The notes: a model not told the origin generated them from the letters alone. Counted from the stretch's first letter, positions 1-11,127 are shown. The stretch: 64,000 bases of DNA from Citrobacter freundii ATCC 8090 = MTCC 1658 = NBRC 12681 (GCF_011064845.1 NZ_CP049015.1:1116001-1180000); one strand, 5' to 3'. Made by a program: numbers and translations.

Positions 1-611
1 AGGTGACCGGTGAACCTTGTGCGGCGAATGAGAAGGGCATGCTGGTGATTGAAGGGCCGCTGCCGCCGGGCTGTATCCAGACTATCTGGGGGGATGACGC
101 GCGGTTTGTGAATACCTACTGGTCGCTGTTTTCTCGCCAGGTGTACGCCACCTTTGACTGGGGCATTCGTGACGCTGACGGCTATTACTTCATTCTGGGG
201 CGTACGGATGACGTGATAAACGTGGCAGGGCACCGGTTGGGGACGCGCGAGATCGAGGAGAGTATTTCCAGCTATCCGAACGTTGCGGAAGTGGCGGTAG
301 TCGGCGTGAAGGACGCGCTGAAGGGGCAGGTAGCGGTCGCGTTTGTTATTCCGAAACAGAGCGACAGCCTTGAAGATCGCGACATCGCACATTCGGAAGA
401 GAAGGCGATTATGGCGCTGGTGGACAGCCAGATTGGCAACTTTGGCCGTCCGGCACACGTCTGGTTTGTGTCGCAGTTGCCGAAAACACGTTCCGGTAAA
501 ATGCTCAGACGGACGATCCAGGCGATCTGCGAAGGCCGCGATCCCGGCGATCTGACGACCATTGACGATCCCGCGTCGTTACAGCAAATCCGTCAGGCGA
601 TCGAAGAGTAA
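1..611 (+). CDS. prpE: Propionate-CoA ligase, C-terminal part (gene starts before the window)
   Basis: The open frame enters from the left edge and ends with TAA at 609-611, giving about the last 200 residues of an acyl-CoA synthetase of roughly 628 residues. The visible part holds the adenylate-forming enzyme motif LGRTDDVINVAGHRLG, followed by the C-terminal lid domain with the PKTRSGKMLRR motif, whose lysine is the catalytic and acylation-regulated residue of this family. PrpE activates propionate to propionyl-CoA for the 2-methylcitrate cycle. In K-12 prpE also lies on the lac side of this region, but codBA and cynRTSX separate it from lac there; here it is followed within 0.5 kb by the lac operon. 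The name rests on family motifs plus synteny. Confidence 0.9.
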   Translation, partial: VTGEPCAANEKGMLVIEGPLPPGCIQTIWGDDARFVNTYWSLFSRQVYATFDWGIRDADGYYFILGRTDDVINVAGHRLGTREIEESISSYPNVAEVAVVGVKDALKGQVAVAFVIPKQSDSLEDRDIAHSEEKAIMALVDSQIGNFGRPAHVWFVSQLPKTRSGKMLRRTIQAICEGRDPGDLTTIDDPASLQQIRQAIEE

Positions 612-618
612 CATCGCG

Positions 619-652
619 TGATGCCCGGTGGCGGAATGCTTACCGGGCCTAC
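619..652. repeat. REP-like palindromic element after prpE
   Basis: The sequence TGATGCCCGGTGGCGG, followed by a short loop and TACCGGGCCTAC, has the core and inverted arms of an enterobacterial REP unit. It lies 8 bp after the prpE stop codon and 4 bp before the end of the convergent lipoprotein gene, a typical place for a transcript-end stabilising element. Confidence 0.7.
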
Positions 653-655
653 GTT

Positions 656-928
656 CTAATCCACTTTCTTATACGGCCCGTGATAGTAATCAAACGGCGC
701 ATAAACCGTATCGGCCACGAACGATAACGGCACATCAACAAACAACAGCGCTAAATCGAAATAGTTATAATCGTAAGCGCCTGGGTTTTTTAGTTTATCA
801 ATATCATGATGCATACCCACGTAATAGGTATCTGAATTCTCGCCTGCCGTGCGTGCATCAATGCTGCCACATCCTGAAAGTAGTGCGCTGATAAAGAGCG
901 CCGTTACCGCAATTGTCTTTCTGCTCAT
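656..928 (-). CDS. Small YceK/YidQ-family lipoprotein
   Basis: This 90-residue protein has a basic N-terminus, a short hydrophobic stretch and a lipobox LLSGC, so it should be a lipid-anchored envelope protein. The rest resembles the YceK/YidQ family: a YYVGMHHDID segment, then DVPLSFVADTVYAPFDYYHGPY near the C-terminus, where YceK has a similar DLPFS...LLLPIDIHHGPYE ending (recalled). The ATG at 928 is preferred over one 11 codons upstream because it places the basic and hydrophobic signal residues at the very start. No molecular function is known to me. It sits between prpE and lacY, where K-12 carries codBA, the cyn genes and lacA. Confidence 0.75.
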   Translation of the reverse strand: MSRKTIAVTALFISALLSGCGSIDARTAGENSDTYYVGMHHDIDKLKNPGAYDYNYFDLALLFVDVPLSFVADTVYAPFDYYHGPYKKVD

Positions 929-1034
929 GCTATGACCTGGCTTCTCACCCCGTTTTACCATAACGGTAAAAAAGCGGTTTGTTGCCCGCAGAACTTAAAC
1001 CTCCAGGTCAGGATGGTCGTGTGAAGATGACGCG

Positions 1035-1073
1035 TTGTAGGCCGGATAAACCACGTGAGTGGTGCATCCGGCA
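1035..1073. repeat. REP-like element downstream of lacY
   Basis: The sequence TGTAGGCCGGATAAACCACG with the partner arm GTGGTGCATCCGGCA is a standard REP palindrome. It lies 10 bp beyond the lacY stop codon, where lacA would begin in E. coli, and so may mark the 3' end of the lac transcript. Confidence 0.75.
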
Positions 1074-1082
1074 AAGATGCTT

Positions 1083-2336
1083 TTACAGCGCGACGCTTTC
1101 GCGACGACGCAGCAGGGAAAACGGCCCCGGTCCACTTAGGGTAAATACGGAAATCAACGTGAAGCTCAGCGCAATAATCCCCAGCACCAGATAAGCTCCC
1201 TGGAAACCAATACTTTCATACATTTTTCCGGCCAGAACTGACATGAAAATCATTGCTAACTGTTTGAAGAAGCAGAAACACACCAGATAAATCGTCGCCG
1301 AGAAACGCACTTCAAACTGACTGGTGATGTATTTGAAGCAACCGACGATCAGGAACGGTATCTCAAACATATGTAACGTTTTGAGAATAACGACTTCCAG
1401 CGCAGTGGTGGCGAATGAGGAGCCAATAATCCTTACCGACATGATCGTACCAGCCAGCAGCAGGGCGTTCTTGCCGCCGATGCGATTCACAATCAGCGGC
1501 GCAAAGAACATGATTGAGGCGTTGAGTAATTCTCCCATTGTCGTGACGTAGCCAAACACGCGGGTGCCCTGTTCGCCGGTGGCAAAGAACGAGGTAAAGA
1601 AGTTGGCGAACTGCTGGTCAAACACATCGTAAGTACAGGAAACGCCAACTACGTACAGGGAAAGGAACCAAAGTTTTGGTTGTTTAAATAACTCCAGCGC
1701 CAGCTTCAGGCTGAATGCCGAGTTATTGGCGCCTACCGCATCCGCGACTTTTGCAGAAGAGGGGACATCTGTTTTTGAAAATAACAGCAGCAATGCCAAA
1801 ATGACCGCGCATCCGGAGCCTAACCAAAAGACAAATTGGTTATTGATGGTGAACATAATGCCGGCAATCGAGGCGCACAGCGCCCAGCCTACGCAACCAA
1901 ACATGCGCGCGCGACCAAATTCAAAGTTGCTTCGGCGGCTGGCTTTTTCAATATAGGCTTCAATCGCCGGAGCGCCGGCATTGTAAATAAAGCCAAGGTA
2001 AATCCCACCGACAATTGAACCCAGTAAAATATTAACTTGTAATAACGGACCAAAAACGTAAATAAAGAACGGGGCAAACATTACCAGCATGCCGGTAATT
2101 ACCCACAGCAGATGTTTACGCAGGCCAAGCTTGTCGGATAGTAGTCCGAAAATTGGCTGGAATAACAAAGAAAACAGTGAGATACAGGCGAAGATGATGC
2201 CGGTATCGCCTTTGCTTATATGGTTTACCTCGTGTAACCAGATAGGGAAGAAGGGGAAATACGCGCCCATAATAAAAAAGTAAAAGAAGAAGAAAAAGCC
2301 GAACATCCAAAAGTTAGTGTTTTTTAAATAATACAT
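1083..2336 (-). CDS. lacY: Lactose permease (galactoside:H+ symporter)
   Basis: At 417 residues this is the same length as E. coli LacY, and it begins [15 protein letters not shown]. Twelve hydrophobic segments fit the MFS fold in the inner membrane. The residues needed for sugar binding and proton coupling are present by alignment: Glu126 in AIEAYIEK, Arg144, Cys148 and Trp151 in [11 protein letters not shown], Glu269 in the [11 protein letters not shown] region, and the Arg302/His322/Glu325 set in VRIIGSS and LKTLHMFE. The chosen ATG has the ribosome site AGGAAG; an in-frame start 14 codons upstream is rejected. The gene follows lacZ after a 51-bp gap. No lacA follows. Confidence 0.97.
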   Translation of the reverse strand: MYYLKNTNFWMFGFFFFFYFFIMGAYFPFFPIWLHEVNHISKGDTGIIFACISLFSLLFQPIFGLLSDKLGLRKHLLWVITGMLVMFAPFFIYVFGPLLQVNILLGSIVGGIYLGFIYNAGAPAIEAYIEKASRRSNFEFGRARMFGCVGWALCASIAGIMFTINNQFVFWLGSGCAVILALLLLFSKTDVPSSAKVADAVGANNSAFSLKLALELFKQPKLWFLSLYVVGVSCTYDVFDQQFANFFTSFFATGEQGTRVFGYVTTMGELLNASIMFFAPLIVNRIGGKNALLLAGTIMSVRIIGSSFATTALEVVILKTLHMFEIPFLIVGCFKYITSQFEVRFSATIYLVCFCFFKQLAMIFMSVLAGKMYESIGFQGAYLVLGIIALSFTLISVFTLSGPGPFSLLRRRESVAL

Positions 2337-2356
2337 AACAGACTTCCTATAAATGC

Positions 2357-2376
2357 GGGCAGGTTTGGGCCTGCCC
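2357..2376. other. lacZ-lacY intercistronic hairpin
   Basis: GGGCAGG (2357-2363) pairs with CCTGCCC (2370-2376) across a six-base loop. It lies between the lacZ stop and the lacY ribosome site. A stem in this gap is also known in E. coli, where it influences relative yields and mRNA processing; a similar role here is inferred. Confidence 0.65.
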
Positions 2377-2387
2377 AACTTATATTA

Positions 2388-5509
<3,122 letters not shown>

Positions 5510-5515
5510 TCAATC

Positions 5516-5545
5516 AAAATACGGATAAGCGATCCCAACTGTAAA
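5516..5545 (-). promoter_or_regulatory. lacZ promoter
   Basis: In the sense direction TTTACA (5540-5545) and TATTTT (5516-5521) are separated by 18 bp. The -35 box and spacing match E. coli lac; the -10 box is weak, as expected for a CRP-dependent promoter. Confidence 0.85.
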
Positions 5546-5562
5546 GGCTGGGGCGTTCAATG

Positions 5563-5578
5563 AGTGAACTCACTCACA
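5563..5578. promoter_or_regulatory. CRP site of the lac promoter
   Basis: In the sense direction the core is TGTGAGTGAGTTCACT, that is TGTGA-N6-TCACT, the same half-sites as E. coli lac. It is placed upstream of the -35 box for class I activation. Confidence 0.9.
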
Positions 5579-5579
5579 C

Positions 5580-5600
5580 AATTGTTGTGCGTTCACAATT
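5580..5600. promoter_or_regulatory. lac auxiliary operator O3, overlapping the lacI stop codon
   Basis: In the sense direction it reads AATTGTGAACGCACAACAAT plus T. The outer arms AATTGT/ACAATT are perfectly symmetric, so it is more palindromic than the weak E. coli O3. Its centre is about 91 bp from O1, and it covers the last bases of lacI, so LacI may also shorten its own transcript. Confidence 0.85.
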
Positions 5601-6675
5601 TGGGGGCGAGCTGAGAAGCTTGCCGCGCGAGCTGGATCAATGAATCGGCCAGCGCCTGGGGAGAGATAGTTTGCGTATTGGGTGGCAGAACCGTTTTGCG
5701 CTTAACCAGGGTGACGGGCAGCAGTTGGTTGCCCACGGTTGATTCGCCACGGGGAAGTTGCAGCAGCCTGTCGACGCTGGTTTCACCCAATAACGGAAAA
5801 TCCTGCCTGATGGTGGTCAGCGGTGGAATGTAGCAGGCGCTGTCTTCGGTATCATCGTAGCCAATCACCGAGATATCTACCGCCACCCGCAGACCGAACT
5901 CGCTGATTGCGCGCATCGCGCCCAGCGCCATTTGATCGTTAGCGACCAGCATGGCGGTAGGGAGGTTACCGTTATTCAGCATATGCATCGTTTGCTGAAA
6001 ACCAGACATCGCGCTCCAGTCGCCTTCCAGCTCCACAACGGGTTGTAGCTGGTAATGTGCCAGATACTTGTGCCAGCCCGAACGGCGAAGCCTTGCCGAA
6101 ACGGAAGTGTGTGGTCCGCTCAGCAGGGCGATACGCTGATGTCCGTACTGCACCAGATGTTCAACGCCGAGGCGCGCGCCGTCGTCATGCGAGAAAATCA
6201 CGCTGTTAATTGGCGTCAGGTCAGAGACATCGAGAAACAGCACCGGCACCGTACCGCAGGCGGCGGCCACGGCAATGGCGTCTTCTTCATCCAGTGGATA
6301 GTTGATGATAAGCCCGGTTACGCGCTGAGAAAGCAGGTTGTGGACCGCGGCTTTACATGCCTCAACGCCGCTGCGCTCGACCATGGCGATCACCACGCTG
6401 GCACCGGACTGGTCGGCACGGGATTTTATGGCGGCAACGATTTGTGAGGGGGCATGCAGGGCAAGGTTCGCCGTCACAACGCCAATCAGCGGCGTCTGTT
6501 TGCCAGCCAGCTGCTGTGCGACGCGGTTAGGGATGTAATTGAGTTCCGCCATCGCGGCCTCAACTTTTTGTCGGGTTTTTGCGGAAACGTGGCTGGCCTG
6601 ATTAACGACGCGCGAGACGGTCTGGTAAGAGACACCTGCATGGTCTGCCACATCGTATAGCGTTACCGGTTTCAC
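5593..6675 (-). CDS. lacI: Lactose operon repressor
   Basis: From the GTG at 6675 the protein has 360 residues, the E. coli length. The helix-turn-helix (about residues 5-25) has the same operator-reading residues Tyr17, Gln18 and Arg22 (VSYQTVSRVVNQ). The hinge contains VAQQLAGKQ, the core is a periplasmic-binding-like inducer domain, and the C-terminus has leucine heptads (LADSLIQLARQASQL) for tetramerisation. The GTG is preferred over the ATG six codons upstream because it has GGGGTGA in front and E. coli lacI also starts at GTG here. It is transcribed in the same direction as lacZ from an unidentified upstream promoter. Confidence 0.96.
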   Translation of the reverse strand: MKPVTLYDVADHAGVSYQTVSRVVNQASHVSAKTRQKVEAAMAELNYIPNRVAQQLAGKQTPLIGVVTANLALHAPSQIVAAIKSRADQSGASVVIAMVERSGVEACKAAVHNLLSQRVTGLIINYPLDEEDAIAVAAACGTVPVLFLDVSDLTPINSVIFSHDDGARLGVEHLVQYGHQRIALLSGPHTSVSARLRRSGWHKYLAHYQLQPVVELEGDWSAMSGFQQTMHMLNNGNLPTAMLVANDQMALGAMRAISEFGLRVAVDISVIGYDDTEDSACYIPPLTTIRQDFPLLGETSVDRLLQLPRGESTVGNQLLPVTLVKRKTVLPPNTQTISPQALADSLIQLARQASQLAPKL

Positions 6676-6839
6676 GTTTATCACCCCTGTCATGACGTTA
6701 TCTGCGCGCTATGATGCCACAGCGGGACGGTTTTGGGGGATTTACGCATAGGTTCTGCGAGGCGCATTCCAGGGTTGCGGATCGTGTGCTGGAGCATTTA
6801 TCGTCGTTCTTCTTAACAGAAGAAAAAAGTGAGGACATT

Positions 6840-7448
6840 GTGAGCGACTCTGCGGCAAATAATATTCTGTCCATCTACCGACGTCATGCGGATGCCTTTG
6901 CCAGCCAGCGCTCGCGCACCTTGTTCGAGAAAAGCTGGCTCGATAAATTCATTTCCGTGATGGGCGGGCAGGGCAGCATTGTGGATATTGGCTGCGGCAA
7001 CGGTCAGCCGATTGCCGGTTATTTTATCCAGCAAGGTTTTCAGCTTACCGGCGTTGATGGTTCCCCGGCGATGCTGGCGCGGGCCCGAAACACTTTTCCC
7101 GCACAGCGCTGGCTGGAGCAGGATATGCGCGAACTGGCACTCAATGAGACTTTCGATGGTCTGATCGCCTGGGACAGTTTTTTCCATTTAACTCAGCAGG
7201 ACCAGCAAAAGATGTTCCCGATTTTTGACCGCCTCAGCCATCCCGGCAGCGCGCTGATGTTTACCAGCGGTACGGACAATGGCATCGCGATGGGGCAATT
7301 TGAGGGTGAGCCGCTGTTTCACGCCAGCCTCGCGCCGGACGAATACCGCGCATTGCTGTCAGCGCATGGTTTTGCGGTAGTCGAGATGGTGATGGAAGAT
7401 CCGCACTGCGCCGGGCACACTGTCTGGCTGGCGCAAAAAAGAGGCTAA
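6840..7448 (+). CDS. SAM-dependent class I methyltransferase
   Basis: The 202-residue product has motif I VDIGCGNGQP (about residues 47-56), the acidic GVDGSPAMLARAR segment, and the motif LIAWDSFFHLT, all typical of seven-strand SAM methyltransferases that act on small molecules. The substrate cannot be read from the sequence. The GTG at 6840 is chosen because GAGG lies eight bases upstream; a longer frame from 6711 would add an unrelated leader that overlaps the lacI promoter region. It diverges from lacI and converges with the GlxA-like gene, overlapping its end by 4 bp. K-12 has no gene here between lacI and mhpR. Confidence 0.8.
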   Translation: MSDSAANNILSIYRRHADAFASQRSRTLFEKSWLDKFISVMGGQGSIVDIGCGNGQPIAGYFIQQGFQLTGVDGSPAMLARARNTFPAQRWLEQDMRELALNETFDGLIAWDSFFHLTQQDQQKMFPIFDRLSHPGSALMFTSGTDNGIAMGQFEGEPLFHASLAPDEYRALLSAHGFAVVEMVMEDPHCAGHTVWLAQKRG

Positions 7449-8395
7449 TCGCCGCGAAAGGTTTTACGCCATTCAGCCGGGCTAACACCAAAGTGGGATT
7501 TAAAATGCTGACGCCAGGTGACAGGCGACTGAAAACCAACCTGTTCTGCAATGCGTTCAACGGGTAACTGGCTGGACTCCAGCAACGTCTGGCTACGGCG
7601 CAGGCGCTCGGCAATCAACCATTCGGCTACGCTTGACCCGGTGGCCTTCATAAAATGACGAGTGAGGGTACGACGGCTCATCATCACTCGCTGCGCCAGC
7701 TCGTCGAGATTATGCGGTTCGTGGAGATGCTGGCGCAAATAGTCGAGCAGGGCGTTGATGCGCTGATCCTGGGTATTTTTCGCTACCGGTTGTTCGATAA
7801 ACTGTGCCTGGCCGCCCTCGCGATGTGGCGGCACAATCATCCGTCGGGCAATCTGATTCGCCACCGTGCTGCCAAAACGCTGGCGGATGACGTACAGGCA
7901 GCAATCCAGCGCGGCTGCGGTCCCTGCCGAGGTAATAATACCGTCGTCATCCACGTATAGCGCGTTGATATCCAGACGGGCCGCCGGAAAGCGCGCCTGA
8001 AAATCCTGCTCGAACTCCCAGTGCGTAGCTGCCCGTTTGTCATCCAGCAGACCGGCATAGCCGAGAACAAACGCGCCCAGACATAACCCAACAATTTGCG
8101 CGCCGTTTTGTCGTGCGCGGTTGAGCGCATCAAGCAGTCTTTGTGGTGGTCGATGTGCCGTGGTGCCCCACCAGGGGATCACTACAATGTCGGCGGCCTC
8201 CACTGCTTCATAGCCGTAGGCTGCGGTAATGGCGAAGCCATCCTGCGAGGAAACTATGCCCGGCTGTTCGGCGCACAGTTGTACCTCAAAGCGCTTTTTC
8301 GACGCCACTTTGTCACTGAAAATAATGCACGGCACTGAGAAGTGAAACGGGCTGAAATCTTCCACGGCGACAATGGCGACGTTAAGCGGTTGCAT
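7445..8395 (-). CDS. GlxA/FtrA-type transcriptional regulator (DJ-1/PfpI plus AraC domains)
   Basis: The 316-residue protein has an N-terminal DJ-1/PfpI-like fold (about residues 1-170), with the nucleophile-elbow region GLCLGAFVLGYAGLLDDKRA and the THWE motif. A C-terminal AraC helix-turn-helix pair (about 215-312) includes LAQRVMMSRRTLTRHF and VAEQVGFQSPVTWRQHF. Members of this family sense small metabolites and activate neighbouring operons. Its start has the ribosome site GAGG. It lies 18 bp after the metallo-hydrolase gene in the same direction, so the two are probably cotranscribed, and the hydrolase pathway is the likely regulatory target. The ligand is unknown. Confidence 0.85.
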   Translation of the reverse strand: MQPLNVAIVAVEDFSPFHFSVPCIIFSDKVASKKRFEVQLCAEQPGIVSSQDGFAITAAYGYEAVEAADIVVIPWWGTTAHRPPQRLLDALNRARQNGAQIVGLCLGAFVLGYAGLLDDKRAATHWEFEQDFQARFPAARLDINALYVDDDGIITSAGTAAALDCCLYVIRQRFGSTVANQIARRMIVPPHREGGQAQFIEQPVAKNTQDQRINALLDYLRQHLHEPHNLDELAQRVMMSRRTLTRHFMKATGSSVAEWLIAERLRRSQTLLESSQLPVERIAEQVGFQSPVTWRQHFKSHFGVSPAEWRKTFRGD

Positions 8396-8413
8396 ACGAT
8401 TCCTCTGTGGAGT

Positions 8414-9190
8414 TTAAAACGTCAGGGTTTCGCCATCTTCCGGCACGTTAATGAATTGCGCAATCTGGTTGTCGCGGGCGTACTCTTTCAAGGCCGCTCG
8501 GGTCAGCAGACAGTGGTTAATCGCCTCCATGTGGGTCGCCACAATTTGTGCCTCAGGTAGTACGAAGTGGGTTTTTAGCACATCTTCCGCGCCCATGATA
8601 ATTGGGCCAAACCCGATAACGTGGGCAAAGCCTGCGTTCAGAATGACCACGCCTGGTTGAAAAGTCCGCATGTTGGTTTCCACCTCGTCGCGCCAAATGG
8701 TGTCCCCGACCAGATACAGCGTTTTTTCCGCCGGATGCTGGAAGATAACCCCGCAGGCATCACCCAGACGCTCAGCCATTTGCGGGATGGCGTAAGCGCG
8801 ATCCGAACCGTGCTGGCCGCCGGTTTTACGCAGGGTGATATCACCAAGCGCGGTGTTTTGCGTCAGTACGGTCAGTTGCGTGAAACCTTGTTCCCGCAGT
8901 ACCTGCGCATCGCGATCGTTTTGCACATAAATCGGTTTGTCTTTCGGCACGACACGAGCCGCTGCTTCATCCCAGTGGTCTTCATGCAGATGGGTCACGA
9001 TCAGCGCATCAACGTTGAGCAGCCTGTCGATATCGACAGGCAGATCAACGGTCGGGTTGCGGATCTCGGCGCGAGCCGTTCCGGCAAAGCCCGGATAAGT
9101 ACCTTTATCCGCTAGCATCGGATCAATCAGAAAAGTTTTACCGCCAAAGGTGATGTGCTGCGTGGCGTTACGGATTTGCGTGATGTTCAT
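8414..9190 (-). CDS. Metallo-beta-lactamase-fold hydrolase (UlaG-like)
   Basis: The 258-residue protein begins MNITQIRNAT and has the metal-binding motif HLHEDH (His67, His69, Asp71, His72). Further ligands are likely in VGDTIW and ATHMEAINH. The compact single-domain layout without extra domains resembles UlaG-like hydrolases of small phosphorylated or lactone substrates; the substrate is not known. The ATG at 9190 has GGAG nine bases upstream; an earlier in-frame start 23 codons up has no such site. It is followed by the GlxA-like regulator, suggesting a two-gene unit read from a promoter in the AT-rich region upstream. Confidence 0.8.
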   Translation of the reverse strand: MNITQIRNATQHITFGGKTFLIDPMLADKGTYPGFAGTARAEIRNPTVDLPVDIDRLLNVDALIVTHLHEDHWDEAAARVVPKDKPIYVQNDRDAQVLREQGFTQLTVLTQNTALGDITLRKTGGQHGSDRAYAIPQMAERLGDACGVIFQHPAEKTLYLVGDTIWRDEVETNMRTFQPGVVILNAGFAHVIGFGPIIMGAEDVLKTHFVLPEAQIVATHMEAINHCLLTRAALKEYARDNQIAQFINVPEDGETLTF

Positions 9191-9567
9191 GATGTTTGCT
9201 CCACGTGTTGGATCAGTGGTGTCATCGTAGAGTGTTGTCCAGAAGATGAATGTGGGCAAATGGGCGACTAGCGATGGGATTGGGCCAATAACAGATTACA
9301 TATATCAATTATGTAATTAAAGTAATTTAATATTTCCTTTGTGACTCGTTATTTAATTTGCTGCCATTATATCGAAATGAATAAGAGTGCTGTTACTTAA
9401 ATACGGAAAAATTTATTAAATACGAAGCGGTGCCAGAAAACATTATTGATATATGTAATGCATAGTGACCAATAAAACAGATCGCGAACCATGAAATAAG
9501 AATGCTATCATTCACATCAGACGCGGCAGGCAACTGCTGGCACACGCATATCCCCCCGGAGCAACTG
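9191..9567. other. AT-rich divergent intergenic region with operator-like repeats
   Basis: No credible gene is seen in these 377 bp between the metallo-hydrolase gene and the ymjA homologue. The stretch 9290-9500 is very AT-rich. It contains a matched pair of 15-bp sites (9295-9309 and 9445-9459), a palindrome at 9295-9317, and the 9-bp direct repeat TTAAATACG at 9397-9405 and 9416-9424. Confidence 0.7.
9295..9459. promoter_or_regulatory. Paired 15-bp inverted sites, centres 150 bp apart
   Basis: ATTACATATATCAAT at 9295-9309 recurs as its exact reverse complement ATTGATATATGTAAT at 9445-9459. The first copy is also half of a 23-bp palindrome (ATTACATA - 7 bases - TATGTAAT, 9295-9317). Spacing of 150 bp between centres is compatible with DNA looping. 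The protein that binds is not known; the GlxA-like regulator encoded 0.9 kb away is a candidate. Confidence 0.5.
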
Positions 9568-9813
9568 ATGAACAACGACATTCCGCTTAAATATTATGAT
9601 ATCGCCGACGAGTACGCGACCGAGGCCGCAAAGCCGGTGAGCGACACAGAACGTGACGCGCTGGCGCACTACTTCCAGCTGTTGATTACCCGTTTGATGA
9701 ACAACGAAGAGATCAGCGAAGAAGCGCAGCAGGAGATGGCAACCGTGGCCGGTGTCGACGCTCAGCGTATCGATGATATCGCGGAGTTCCTCAATCGTTG
9801 GGGTAACGAGTAG
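9568..9813 (+). CDS. ymjA: YmjA-like small protein (DUF2543)
   Basis: The 81-residue acidic protein starts [19 protein letters not shown] and ends [14 protein letters not shown], very close along its length to E. coli YmjA (81 residues, as recalled). No signal peptide or membrane segment is visible, so it should be cytoplasmic. The family has no known function. The ATG at 9568 has CCGGAGC upstream, which decides it over an upstream in-frame ATG at 9502. In K-12 ymjA lies elsewhere on the chromosome, so this copy marks a different gene arrangement. The cold-shock-domain gene follows after 86 bp. Confidence 0.85.
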   Translation: MNNDIPLKYYDIADEYATEAAKPVSDTERDALAHYFQLLITRLMNNEEISEEAQQEMATVAGVDAQRIDDIAEFLNRWGNE

Positions 9814-9899
9814 CCAAAGGTATGGCCTGTGTTTTACACTGCGCGCAAATTGAGTAGGTATACTCTACGAGTAATAGGTTTAATCAGGCGGAAACAGCA

Positions 9900-10376
9900 A
9901 TGAACGGAACAATCACAACGTGGTTTAAAGATAAAGGCTTTGGATTTATCAAAGATGAAAACGGCGACAATCGCTATTTTCATGTGATTAAGGTTGCTAA
10001 TCCTGAGCTGATCAAGAAAGACGCGGCGGTGACTTTTGAGCCCACCACCAATAACAAAGGCTTGTCTGCCTACGCGGTAAAAGTCATACCAGACAGCAAG
10101 TACATCTATATCGCAGGCGAGCGTCTGAAGCTCACCTCGATCAAGTCATTTCTGGTCTACAGCGAAGAAGTCCCTGCCGAGACCCGTATCGACAAAGAAA
10201 ATGCAGTGCTGTCTGTCGGCGTGCTGATGAACAGCATCCGACCAAAATCAGACGTCAAGCCTGGCGAGATGCGCACGCTGAAAAAGCTGGCCATCACCAC
10301 CTTCCAGGGTACGACGCTGATCTTCTCGGAAGATGAAATCGACATCGACGAGACGGTGAAACTGCTTAAGGTCTGA
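9900..10376 (+). CDS. Cold-shock-domain protein with extra C-terminal domain
   Basis: Residues 1-65 form a cold-shock/OB domain: MNGTITTWFKDKGFGFIKDE carries the RNP1-like KGFGFI, and NRYFHVIKV the RNP2-like strand. Residues 70-158 (IYIAGERLKLTSIKSFLVY... to IFSEDEIDIDETVKLLKV) do not match a domain I recognise and look like a mixed alpha/beta region. Free-standing Csp proteins are about 70 residues, so this is a fusion. RNA or single-strand DNA binding is expected from the N-terminal half; the role of the rest is unknown. A -10-like TATACT lies at 9859-9864, and a strong hairpin terminator follows. Confidence 0.8.
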   Translation: MNGTITTWFKDKGFGFIKDENGDNRYFHVIKVANPELIKKDAAVTFEPTTNNKGLSAYAVKVIPDSKYIYIAGERLKLTSIKSFLVYSEEVPAETRIDKENAVLSVGVLMNSIRPKSDVKPGEMRTLKKLAITTFQGTTLIFSEDEIDIDETVKLLKV

Positions 10377-10399
10377 AGCCCATTCAGAGTGAATGAATG

Positions 10400-10436
10400 C
10401 CGAAACACTGCTCTTTTCAGAGCGGGTTTCGGTTTA
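10400..10436 (+). terminator. Rho-independent terminator after the cold-shock-domain gene
   Basis: CCGAAAC (10400-10406) pairs with GTTTCGG (10426-10432), with an inner GCTC/GAGC stem, and is followed by TTTAG. It lies 23 bp past the stop codon. Confidence 0.8.
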
Positions 10437-10670
10437 GTATTGTGTGAATGGGTTGAAATAAGAATAGCTTTCTTTGACAACCCTAATCACACTTGCAGCA
10501 GCATAAGAATGCTTTTGATTATATTGAATTGTTTTGTAAGCATTCCAGATGATACAGTTATCCCGAAAGTGACTAAACCGAGGTCTGATGCTTACCTCAT
10601 TATGAGGACATAAATGTCTGTCGGAATTGATCACTTCGTAATGAGTTTATATGAATTTTTCGGGCGAAAG

Positions 10671-11045
10671 ATGAAAATATATAAAATAGTGATCATTATA
10701 GCGGGTTTGTTTGTTTTGCAGGGTTGTGATAGTCAGGAAACGAAAGTTAAAAAATTACTAAAGTGTGGTTTGGCAGTTAATGAGATAGGTAATTCCCTGG
10801 CACAAGAAAATTACGAAAAAAACGGTGTCACGGCTATATTTGGCCGCTCACCACCGCATATTAGCTCTTATGACATGATGAGAATAGGTCAGGATGCCAG
10901 AGATGAGTTATGGATGAATGGCCGAAACCGTAGAGGAGAGGCCCAAAGAATAATTGAAGAGTATGAAGAGAGCTACTGTGTTGACATACACCAGGTTCCG
11001 GATGATGAAAATATTAAAAAATTAAAATTGATGTTGCGATTATGA
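10671..11045 (+). CDS. Hypothetical lipoprotein, AT-rich
   Basis: The 124-residue product starts MKIYKIVIIIAGLFVLQGC, a clear lipoprotein signal with lipobox LQGC. The mature part is polar with two further cysteines (KKLLKCGLAV and ESYCVDI), which could pair in the periplasm. I do not recognise a family. The ATG at 10671 is chosen because it puts the signal at the N-terminus; an in-frame ATG at 10614 would bury it. The gene is much more AT-rich than the lac and mhp genes around it, which suggests transfer from elsewhere. Confidence 0.65.
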   Translation: MKIYKIVIIIAGLFVLQGCDSQETKVKKLLKCGLAVNEIGNSLAQENYEKNGVTAIFGRSPPHISSYDMMRIGQDARDELWMNGRNRRGEAQRIIEEYEESYCVDIHQVPDDENIKKLKLMLRL

Positions 11046-11090
11046 AAAGCAGAAGGAGAGACTATTGACGCCACTCTTTATTGATATGGC

Positions 11091-11115
11091 CCTGGCCTCT
11101 TTACAAGAGACCAGG
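11091..11115. terminator. Hairpin between convergent lipoprotein genes
   Basis: CCTGG-CTCTT pairs with AAGAG-CCAGG around a TAC loop with one internal mismatch. It lies between two converging genes and may end both transcripts, but has no clear T-run on either side. Confidence 0.45.
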
Positions 11116-11127
11116 TTCAGCATCTGG

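Noticed and set aside
9393..9581. A 62-codon minus-strand frame in the AT-rich gap
   Set aside because: No ribosome site, no recognisable protein, and it crosses the repeat sites and the start of the ymjA homologue.
10507..10545. Inverted repeat GAATGCTT/AAGCATTC
   Set aside because: The 8-bp arms are separated by 23 AT-rich bases and could easily occur by chance in this stretch.
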